Positions 29,125-37,243 of a stretch of 64,000 nucleotides of DNA are shown in pieces. Location: the NCBI GenBank assembly GCA_001804805.1, contig MHBH01000061.1, positions 124,001 to 188,000 of the forward strand, given 5' to 3'. Both the position numbers and the translations under genes were made by a program. The notes under the pieces are model-generated. The model searched no databases. It had not been told where the DNA came from and saw nothing but the letters and a program-made list of their open reading frames with translations. Numbering within the stretch: the stretch's first letter is position 1; each line of letters begins with the position of its first letter. The DNA is from Lentisphaerae bacterium GWF2_49_21. Lineage in GTDB: Bacteria > Verrucomicrobiota > Lentisphaeria > Victivallales > GWF2-50-93.

Positions 29125-30192
29125 TTACAAAATATCTCTTGAACGCGGATAACTTCCCAGTATCCTGACAAACTGGCACATGTACTTGAGCTTCTTTAAA
29201 GCCTTCTGCGGAGCGGGATCCTCATGGTGCCCGTGGAAATCCAGGAAGAAATAGTATTCCCAGTTCCTCCGTTTGGACGGACGGCTCTCGATCATCGTCA
29301 GAGTCACTTTCTCGTTCTTGAACGGCAGCAGCGAATCATAGAGCGCCCCTACCCTGTCCTTTATTGCATAGCAGATGGAGGTCTTGTCATCACCGGTCGG
29401 ACGCGGTTCCTGCCATCCGAGCACTAGGAACCTTGTCGTATTGTCGGCATTGTCCTCGATGTTGTCGGCTACAATGTCGAGCTTGTAGAGTTCTGCGGCA
29501 AGCGTGCTTGAGATTGCGGCGGAATATTTCTCCTCTGCAGCGACCTTTGAAGCCTTGGTTGAGCTCGATGATTCAATTGTCTCGACTCCGGGCAGATGCT
29601 CCTGCAGCCAGCTTCTGCACTGGCCGAAGATCTGCGCGTGGCTGTAGACTTTCCGGATCTTGCTCATCGGGCATTTCGCCAGAAGGTTGTGATGGATCCT
29701 GGTATTGATCTCGGCGCATATCTTCGCGGAGGAATTCACAAGCATGTCGAGGGTATGGTTCACCGCCCCTTCGGTGGAGTTCTCGATCGGGACAACCCCG
29801 TAGTCTATGCGTTCGGTCTCCACATCATTGAAAACGTCGGATATCCCGGATTTCGGGACATACTTTGCGCAATGGCCGAACTTGCTGAGAGCCGCAAGAT
29901 GCGTGAACGAGGCTTCCGGACCGAAGAAACCGATCGTCAGAGGCTTCTCGAGTGAAATAGCCCCGGACATAACTTCCCTGTAGATGGCCCTGAGGGCCTG
30001 TGGTGACATCGGTCCTTTGTTGAGCTTTTCAAGCCTTCCGAGCAGCGCCTTCTCACGTTCGGGAACATAGATTTCGCGTGAGGTCCTTTGTTTCAGATGC
30101 CCTATCTCGATGACGTGCTTGTAGCGCTCATTTATGAGCTTGACTATCTTTTCGTCAATCTGGTCTATCTCTTTCCTGAGTTCGTTAAGCAT
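29125..30192 (-). CDS. pheA: Bifunctional chorismate mutase / prephenate dehydratase
   Basis: N-terminal LRKEIDQIDEKIVKLINERYKHVIEIGHLK; TIGFFGPEASFTHLAA; PIENSTEGAVNHTLD. Confidence 0.92.
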   Translation of the reverse strand: MLNELRKEIDQIDEKIVKLINERYKHVIEIGHLKQRTSREIYVPEREKALLGRLEKLNKGPMSPQALRAIYREVMSGAISLEKPLTIGFFGPEASFTHLAALSKFGHCAKYVPKSGISDVFNDVETERIDYGVVPIENSTEGAVNHTLDMLVNSSAKICAEINTRIHHNLLAKCPMSKIRKVYSHAQIFGQCRSWLQEHLPGVETIESSSSTKASKVAAEEKYSAAISSTLAAELYKLDIVADNIEDNADNTTRFLVLGWQEPRPTGDDKTSICYAIKDRVGALYDSLLPFKNEKVTLTMIESRPSKRRNWEYYFFLDFHGHHEDPAPQKALKKLKYMCQFVRILGSYPRSRDIL

Positions 30193-30423
30193 GGGAGCCC
30201 CGCTGTTTTATTCTGATTTATCTCAAACCATTAAAATAACACCTTTTAAGGGTAAAGAAAAGGGGAGTTTGAAAAGTAGGGATGGGCTTTAGCCTGTCCC
30301 TGTCTTTGAATTATTTAGAGACTGTCAATAATGTCGCAAGGCAGCTTCCATATGTTTTTACTGTTGAATGCAAAATGCTGCAAGGATTGATTTAGGAAGT
30401 TAGAATGATAATCTTATGTCCAA

Positions 30424-31419
30424 TTGAAAATAAAAATGAAAATCCATTTCAAACTGTCAATTATCCTAATCTCTCTCATGCTGATAGTTTTTTCCTCGCT
30501 GGGCGAGGAAAAAGCCCCCGAGGCGAAGCCGAAGGTGCAGGAAACCGGATTCTGGGAAGGCATAGGCAATCTCTTCCTGCCGCATGCCGAGAAACGAAAT
30601 GTTCTGTATGAAAAGCAGACCCAGTATTTCCTTGTGACCGTCGAGGAGGACAGCAAAGGTCTCAGGCATATGGTGTTCAATCCCAACAAGGGCTCCCAGG
30701 GGATATGGAATCCGAAGATGCCGGATGAACTGATCTCCAACTACTGCAGGTTTTCAACGATATTCCTGCCCGCCCTGAAAATCCCTCCTAAAAGAGTACT
30801 GTTCATCGGCCTCGGTGCAGGTATTGTGCCTAGGTTCGTAAGGAAGAACTTCCCGGATGCTGTCATCGACATCGTCGAAATAGATCCGGAAATAACAATC
30901 ATCGCGGAAAATTATTTCGGATTCAAGAAGGATGACAAGATCAAGATCACGATCGGGGACGGCCGGGACTTCATCAACCGCAACAAGGAAAAATACGATG
31001 TCATCTTCATCGACGCCTACACCGCCGACCGGATCCCGTTCCAGCTCACGACCATCGAATTTTACCAGACAGTCCGCGACTCTTTGGCTCCGGACGGCAT
31101 AATGACTGCGAACATCGCAAACCTCGGGAAACCAACGTTCATAGCGAGCGAGATAAAAACTGTCCGGTCCGTTTTCCCGGACCTTGCAGTTTTTATAACG
31201 GAGAACAACTCGAATTATATCCCGTTTTCGTCGTATGGCAGGAAACTCGACAATGCAGAGCTGAAGGAGAAGGCCTTGAAAATAGAAGCGGAGAAAAGGC
31301 TCAGCCTGAACATCGGTGAAATGCTCGACACGAGGATGCCAGAGGACGAGATCGGAAAAATGATTGAAAAGGTGGATATACTGAAGGATGATTTCGCACC
31401 CATCGAAACAATGAAGTAG
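30424..31419 (+). CDS. Secreted or anchored spermidine-synthase-like SAM-fold protein
   Basis: LFIGLGAGIVPRFVRKNFPDAVIDIVEIDPEI, YDVIFIDAYTADRIPFQLTT. Confidence 0.8.
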   Translation: MKIKMKIHFKLSIILISLMLIVFSSLGEEKAPEAKPKVQETGFWEGIGNLFLPHAEKRNVLYEKQTQYFLVTVEEDSKGLRHMVFNPNKGSQGIWNPKMPDELISNYCRFSTIFLPALKIPPKRVLFIGLGAGIVPRFVRKNFPDAVIDIVEIDPEITIIAENYFGFKKDDKIKITIGDGRDFINRNKEKYDVIFIDAYTADRIPFQLTTIEFYQTVRDSLAPDGIMTANIANLGKPTFIASEIKTVRSVFPDLAVFITENNSNYIPFSSYGRKLDNAELKEKALKIEAEKRLSLNIGEMLDTRMPEDEIGKMIEKVDILKDDFAPIETMK

Positions 31420-31543
31420 GTTGACAGGATAACAGGATTTTCAGGATAATAATTAAATACAGACTCTAAAAGTGCAATTCAACTTTTCCATCATCCTTAT
31501 AATATCTTGTTAATCCCGTAATCCTGTCTATAATATTGTCTCT

Positions 31544-32155
31544 ATGTCAAAAACAATTCTATATTCAATCGCTTTCCTGACGGGTTTCGCCGTTATGGGA
31601 TATGAGATACTGGGCACTAGGATACTTGCCCCGGTATATGGAAGCGAAATTTTTGTCTGGGGGGCGATCATTTCCGTCTTCCTCGCCGGACTATGCATCG
31701 GATATGCAGCCGGCGGAAGGATTGCCGACAAAAGATCGGACATCCACATTCTTTCAAGGATCATCCTGGTCCCTTCGGTGCTCATAGTCCTGACACCCTA
31801 CTACGCTCCTTGGATGTGCAATATTTTCAAGGCGATGAATCTTGACACAAGGCTTGGCGCACTGCTTCTTTCAATTGTTCTTTTTTTGGTCCCCTGCATC
31901 TTCATGGGGGCTGTCATACCCATCATTGTAAAAGCCATTGCCACCAATATTGAAAAAGTCGGATCTTCGGCGGGAAATGTGTATTCTATCTCCACAGCAG
32001 GCAGCATTGCAGGAACACTGTTCACATCCTTTTATCTAATAAGCTGGATGGGCGTCCTGAAGGGAATCCAGATGATCGGAATAATCGTCGCGGCATGCTG
32101 GTTTTTATGCCTTTATTATCATTACAGGAATAAGAAAAGGAAGGGACAGCCTTAA
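31544..32155 (+). CDS. Stand-alone membrane domain of the spermidine synthase-like family
   Basis: LTGFAVMGYEILGTRILAPVYGSEIFVWGAIISVFLAGLCIGYAAGGRIADK. Confidence 0.75.
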   Translation: MSKTILYSIAFLTGFAVMGYEILGTRILAPVYGSEIFVWGAIISVFLAGLCIGYAAGGRIADKRSDIHILSRIILVPSVLIVLTPYYAPWMCNIFKAMNLDTRLGALLLSIVLFLVPCIFMGAVIPIIVKAIATNIEKVGSSAGNVYSISTAGSIAGTLFTSFYLISWMGVLKGIQMIGIIVAACWFLCLYYHYRNKKRKGQP

Positions 32156-32197
32156 GTCCGTCCCTTCTTTTTCTTATAACATTTAAATTTGTGGAAA

Positions 32198-34066
32198 ATG
32201 AGTTTCAACGGAATATTAACTATTGCCTTCCTCTCGGTCCTCTCCGTAAACGGAGCGGAGCCCGCAGACAAACAACAAAAGGAAAATACAATCATGGAAA
32301 TATCTTCTTATCTCGATGACAAGCCCGTCGGTCCTGGAATCAGGATCTCCGACAGGGAGAAATGGGACAAGCTAAAAGAAGCCGCGGCTTTCAAAAAGGC
32401 TGTCCCTAACGCCGAAAAACTCCTGAAGGAGCCGATGCCTGAAACCTCGGACGATGTTTATCTCGATTTCAGCAGGACAGGCAACCGCACAAGATGGCAG
32501 GACGTAAACTTCAAAAGGCGGAGCAGGATCAAGACGCTCACACTTGCCGAATGCCTGGAGAACAAAGGCCGTTTCATCCCGGCACTGGAGGAATCTATAA
32601 GTGAGATATGCAGGGAGAAGACCTGGGTAATGCCGGCTCATGACCGCAAGCTTGACAATTTCAACGGAAAAGTCCTGGAAATAGATCTTGCCTCAAGCAT
32701 GCTCGGACTCAGTCTGGCGACTTCATATTTCGTCCTTGGAGACAAACTAAGCCAAGGCTGCCGGACAATGATCGAAGAGAACATCAGAAGGAGAATTGTC
32801 ACCCCCTATAAGAACATGCTCTCAGGAAAACAGCCGATGTGGTGGCTCAAGGGGGAAAGCAATTGGAACGCCGTATGCCTCGGCTGCGTTACCGCCACAG
32901 GACTCACCATGCTTGAATCAAAGGAGGAGCGAGCCTTGTTCATCTCTGAAGGTATCAAGTATTCGAAATATTATGTGGCGGGCTTCACGGATGACGGCTA
33001 CTGCAGCGAAGGACTGGGTTACTGGAATTATGGGTTCGGCCATTATGCCATACTTACCGAAGCCATACTGAAGGCTACACACGGGAAGATGAATCTTTTC
33101 AATGACAAGAAAATAAAGGTCATGTCTGAATTCCCCGTAAATATCGAGATCATCAATGGAGTGTATCCCGCCTTCGCAGACTGCGACATCAAAGCCAGGC
33201 CCAGGGATTCACTGGTCAAATACATAGCCTACAGATATGGGCTGACGGATGGATATGACAACTTCAACTGCGATGATGATCTGTTCCACTGTCTCGCCGC
33301 CTCATTCCCGGAAAAGACCGAAGTCCCTGAGCTTCCCGGGAAAGCTGATGACAAGCTAAGGTCATGGTTCAACAATGCCGGAGTACTGATATGCCGTCCT
33401 GCAAAAGACAGCTCCTGCAAGATCGGAGTCGCACTGAAAGGCGGCCACAATGGTGAACAGCACAACCACAACGATGTCGGCTCCTACGTAATCGTACTCG
33501 GCAAGGAACCGATCGTCCTTGATCCCGGCGGCGAGGTATACACTGCCAGGACTTTCAGCGCCAAACGTTATGACAGCAATCTCCTCAACTCGTTCGGACA
33601 TCCGGTGCCAGTCGTCGCAGGACAGCTCCAGAAGACCGGCAAGGAGGCGAAGGCGATAATACTGAAGACAGAATTCTCCGATGTGTGCGACACCTTTGAA
33701 ATGGACATAAGCTCGCTTTACGATGTCAAAGAACTGAAATCCCTGAAAAGATCCTTCGTGTATTCGAGAAAAGGGGACGGTTCCTTGACGGTGACGGACG
33801 AAGTGGCCTTTTCAAAACCCATGGCCTTTGAAACCGCAATAGTGACTTTTGGCTCCTTTGAGAAGAAAACAGGTTCGTCGCTGGTGATCAGTTCAGGGAA
33901 GGAGAAGATACTTGCGGAATTCTCCACCGACGGCGGTGAAATTGAAATCACATCCGAGGAGATAAAGGAGGAAAGGCACAGCAAGCTCGACCCTACCCGT
34001 ATCGCCCTGACGCTGAAAGGTCCTGTGGAAAAGGCCAAGATAACGGTGAAATACAGCCCGTTATGA
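32198..34066 (+). CDS. Heparinase II/III-like protein
   Basis: GLGYWNYGFGHYAILTEAIL, GGHNGEQHNHNDVGSYVIVLGKEPIVLDPGG. Confidence 0.8.
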   Translation: MSFNGILTIAFLSVLSVNGAEPADKQQKENTIMEISSYLDDKPVGPGIRISDREKWDKLKEAAAFKKAVPNAEKLLKEPMPETSDDVYLDFSRTGNRTRWQDVNFKRRSRIKTLTLAECLENKGRFIPALEESISEICREKTWVMPAHDRKLDNFNGKVLEIDLASSMLGLSLATSYFVLGDKLSQGCRTMIEENIRRRIVTPYKNMLSGKQPMWWLKGESNWNAVCLGCVTATGLTMLESKEERALFISEGIKYSKYYVAGFTDDGYCSEGLGYWNYGFGHYAILTEAILKATHGKMNLFNDKKIKVMSEFPVNIEIINGVYPAFADCDIKARPRDSLVKYIAYRYGLTDGYDNFNCDDDLFHCLAASFPEKTEVPELPGKADDKLRSWFNNAGVLICRPAKDSSCKIGVALKGGHNGEQHNHNDVGSYVIVLGKEPIVLDPGGEVYTARTFSAKRYDSNLLNSFGHPVPVVAGQLQKTGKEAKAIILKTEFSDVCDTFEMDISSLYDVKELKSLKRSFVYSRKGDGSLTVTDEVAFSKPMAFETAIVTFGSFEKKTGSSLVISSGKEKILAEFSTDGGEIEITSEEIKEERHSKLDPTRIALTLKGPVEKAKITVKYSPL

Positions 34067-34086
34067 GAATCTGAATCTGTGCTGGT

Positions 34087-34223
34087 AGTTACTAATAGTC
34101 TCGAAATAGAATGGAGTTCCAAAATAAAGGAGGGCGGGTTTTCCAACCCGCCATATACGGGTAACGCGGGTTGGAAAACCCGCGCTCCTTTGAAGAGGAA
34201 ATGCATCGAGACTATTAGTAACT
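34087..34223. repeat. Nested palindrome element
   Basis: Outer perfect 18-bp IR AGTTACTAATAGTCTCGA (34087-34104)/TCGAGACTATTAGTAACT (34206-34223); inner 24-bp IR (1 mismatch) between 34128 and 34189. Confidence 0.85.
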
Positions 34224-34331
34224 GCAAACAAAGACGTTCCGTACTAGAAAGTTTCATTTGCATATCCTGAAAGACCAGCGGGAATTGACAGCATCTGGAA
34301 TTTTTCAATCTTTTTTACTTTTTCCACTTGC

Positions 34332-34375
34332 ATACCTCGTGCTCCGATGTATTATAGCCTCGGAACACGAGGTAT
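34332..34375. promoter_or_regulatory. Candidate promoter/operator of the padR operon
   Basis: ATACCTCGTGCTCCGA...TCGGAACACGAGGTAT, 16-bp arms with 1 mismatch; TTGCAT (34328)-16 bp-TATTAT (34350) lies across it. Confidence 0.6.
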
Positions 34376-34432
34376 ATGGGAAATGGCATAAGGCGCCTAT
34401 GGCCAAAGCCGCAAAATGGAGGCTGGAAAACT

Positions 34433-34768
34433 ATGGATTTCTCTCCCGATCTTGTAAAAGGAAGCATCGAGCCGGTCATTCTCCAACTGCTGAGCGAGCA
34501 GGAACGGTACGGCTATGAGATCATCAAGACTGTAAATCTGCGTACTGGCAATGTATTCGACTGGAAGGAAGGAACCCTGTATCCCTGGCTGCACAGATTG
34601 GAAGGCGACAAATTGATCCAGAGCCGCTGGGTTGAGGCTGACTCTGGGCGGCAGCGCAAGTACTACCGGATAACGAAACGCGGGCTTGCCTCCCTTGCCG
34701 AACGCAAGGACGAGTGGAACAGTTTCTCAAAGGCGGTAAACGCGCTTCTCCTTGTCCAACCTGCATGA
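34433..34768 (+). CDS. PadR-family transcriptional regulator
   Basis: LVKGSIEPVILQLLSEQERYGYEIIKTV...GTLYPWLHRLEGDKLIQSRW...RKYYRITKRG. Confidence 0.9.
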   Translation: MDFSPDLVKGSIEPVILQLLSEQERYGYEIIKTVNLRTGNVFDWKEGTLYPWLHRLEGDKLIQSRWVEADSGRQRKYYRITKRGLASLAERKDEWNSFSKAVNALLLVQPA

Positions 34769-34783
34769 ACTGGAGGTGGAGCC

Positions 34784-36961
34784 ATGAATGGAAACAGTAA
34801 AACCGATGAATTCCTTGATGCAGCAACATCCGGACTAAGAAAAGACGTTGAACTCCAACTCGATGTAAAGGCTGAACTGCGTTCGCATCTCGAGGAATAC
34901 CAGCACGAAGCCGAATCCAGAGGGCTTGCTCCTGAAGCCGCTGCCGACGAGGCAGTGCGTGCCATGGGCACTCCTGTTGAAATCGCCGACGGCCTTGAAC
35001 GCGCCAACCGACACCGCATGCGGCTGCGGACACTTGTAAGAATAGCGGTCCAATGGCTTCTTGCGCCTTTGGCAATCGCTATAGCTTTCCTGACAACCGA
35101 CTGGGGATCTCTCATGATCATTCAAACGGCACAAGTTTTCGGATGTGGATTTCAAGTACCTGACATCCTCATGGTGCAAAGGAAATTCTCTCCTGATGAA
35201 AACCTTATACTGAATGGTGATACAACAAAACCGACTCCACTCGCCCAGCAGAAGGCGATCTTCGATAAATGTCCCCAGAACAAGGTCTACATGCACAACT
35301 ATATGACACATCTGCTAAACAAAAGTTATGAATTTGGCCCAACGCCTGAAACTCGTAACAAAAAACTGTCTGAGGAGATTATAAAACTCCGTTCTCTGGA
35401 TCCGGACAACGCACGTTTCGACTACATCCTTGCCAGCCTTTTGCTTGAACAGGCTGCAGAAATTAAGTCCGTCCGGACAACTGGAACAAATGGCAAACCA
35501 AAAGATACATACGACGTGTTGATAAAAGACCGTGCAAAGCTGGATGAGGCGATGTCCCATTTCAAGGCAGGTCTTGCCAAACCGGAATGGCGGCGCTATA
35601 CCCGCGAAATGGCCGTAGAACAACTGAATATAATGGGCGAACCGACTTCGTTCCTAGAGCAGATCTCCCAGATCGACCTGCTTGCCGGCCTAATGCTGCC
35701 AGACATGCAACACCTCCGTAATTTGGAGCGCGCAACAATATTCTACAGCGAACTAATGGCAAAGGAAGGGCATCGCGATGAAGCTGACCTTTTCCTGAAC
35801 GCACACCGAAAATTAGTTCCTCAGATCAACAAGGACTCTTTCACTCTTATAGATATTTTCGTGGTCTCTGCGATTGCGAACCTTGCAGCAGAGCGCGTGC
35901 CCGAAATTTATGAATCAATTGGAGATAAGGTTGCGGCTGAGAAGGCACGCAAGGAAGCCACAGCCCTTGCTGCGCCCGTCAAGAACTGGAAGGATAAGAA
36001 AGACAAGGATGCCAAGGTCCCGGCAGGGACTTTGAAGACCTTTGACATGGATCTGAAACTCCATGGCGGAATCCTCGCTGGAATGCTCCTCCCCGCACTG
36101 GGAGAATATCCAACACGCGAAGAGCTGGCTCCAGGCCGTCATCTGGACTATGTGGTGGCCGAAGGCTTCGCTCTTATATTTCTGTCTTTAGTCCTCTTCA
36201 TCCTGATCCTGTTTTCAGTGCTGGCGGGAATGCACTATCGCTGGATCCGTGGAGGAGGCGCTGGCATACTCCTGCTGCTGCCTGGGATAGGCGAAGTTGT
36301 ACGCATGATGGTGTACGGAGTACTTCTGCCTCTAACAGGTTACTATCTCATCACTCGCTGGCTTCCCTGGTGTGGATGGGATCTGAACATTTTCATGAGA
36401 TTTTCCTCTTTTATCTCGCAAATCCTCGCCTTGTTTCTGGTCATGCTGGTTTCTATTGTCGCTACCGCAAGAAGTATTGTACGTAGGCGCTGCCAGGAAC
36501 TTCTCCTGCCAGTTCCCCCTCCTATGACCAGTTTTTGGAAAATCGCCTGGTGCAGCCTCATAAGCTTTTTTGCCATTGTCTCTATAATGCCGGATCTCTG
36601 TATAAATAACGACACATACGGTCTTATACAGATCTTGACGACAACAGGTCTTGCTGTACTAACCGTCCTGGCATTGATCGTCCACGGCATATACTGTGAT
36701 ATACGCAGGGGCAAAACATTTGCGGCCTACTACGGAAGTCTGTTCAGAACTCTTCTTCCGGTCCTGGCTCTGTCTCTGATCCTCGTCAACATATGTTCCA
36801 GACCCTATCTGCGCATGGAGGAAAAACGACTGCTTGCCAGAGACACACTCATGCGTCCGAATGCCAATGCTGGTTTCACGTCTCTGGAATTACGCGTGAC
36901 GCAACGGCTCAAGGGAGAGATACAACAGGCTTCAGAATCAATATCCCATGACGCCAAATGA
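34784..36961 (+). CDS. HAAS/permease-prefix-like N-terminus with large multi-TM C-terminus
   Basis: QLDVKAELRSHLEEYQHEAESRGLAPEAAADEAVRAMGTPVEIADGLERANRHRMR; several C-terminal hydrophobic segments; directly after padR. Confidence 0.7.
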   Translation: MNGNSKTDEFLDAATSGLRKDVELQLDVKAELRSHLEEYQHEAESRGLAPEAAADEAVRAMGTPVEIADGLERANRHRMRLRTLVRIAVQWLLAPLAIAIAFLTTDWGSLMIIQTAQVFGCGFQVPDILMVQRKFSPDENLILNGDTTKPTPLAQQKAIFDKCPQNKVYMHNYMTHLLNKSYEFGPTPETRNKKLSEEIIKLRSLDPDNARFDYILASLLLEQAAEIKSVRTTGTNGKPKDTYDVLIKDRAKLDEAMSHFKAGLAKPEWRRYTREMAVEQLNIMGEPTSFLEQISQIDLLAGLMLPDMQHLRNLERATIFYSELMAKEGHRDEADLFLNAHRKLVPQINKDSFTLIDIFVVSAIANLAAERVPEIYESIGDKVAAEKARKEATALAAPVKNWKDKKDKDAKVPAGTLKTFDMDLKLHGGILAGMLLPALGEYPTREELAPGRHLDYVVAEGFALIFLSLVLFILILFSVLAGMHYRWIRGGGAGILLLLPGIGEVVRMMVYGVLLPLTGYYLITRWLPWCGWDLNIFMRFSSFISQILALFLVMLVSIVATARSIVRRRCQELLLPVPPPMTSFWKIAWCSLISFFAIVSIMPDLCINNDTYGLIQILTTTGLAVLTVLALIVHGIYCDIRRGKTFAAYYGSLFRTLLPVLALSLILVNICSRPYLRMEEKRLLARDTLMRPNANAGFTSLELRVTQRLKGEIQQASESISHDAK

Positions 36962-37162
36962 TTGCATTGTGAATTCCAAATCTTGTTAATCCTGCAATCC
37001 TGTCTATATATCTCCTTGTTCTAATCTGTAATACTATCCTTCACCTTCTTGTTTTTTTGCACATTTGTCACAAAATCAATTGTTAAGTTTTTGCATAGCA
37101 AAAAGTTGACAATTAGGAGTTTTTCGTGTGATTAGTGTGTTTCGTGGTTTATATTTTCTGTC

Positions 37163-37192
37163 TGTCCGACATAGCTTCTTAGCGACGGCGGA
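37163..37192. repeat. REP-like palindrome, family A
   Basis: TGTCCGACATAGCTTCTTAGCGACGGCGGA; other copies 7405-7434, 41480-41509, 55096-55125, 55775-55804. Confidence 0.8.
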
Positions 37193-37243
37193 TGTATTCC
37201 GTGTGCTCTGTGGTTATAAAATTACTCTGTGAAAGTCTGTGGC

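Noticed and set aside
34087-34223. Insertion sequence with transposase
   Set aside because: No ORF inside; only palindromes, so called a repeat rather than an IS
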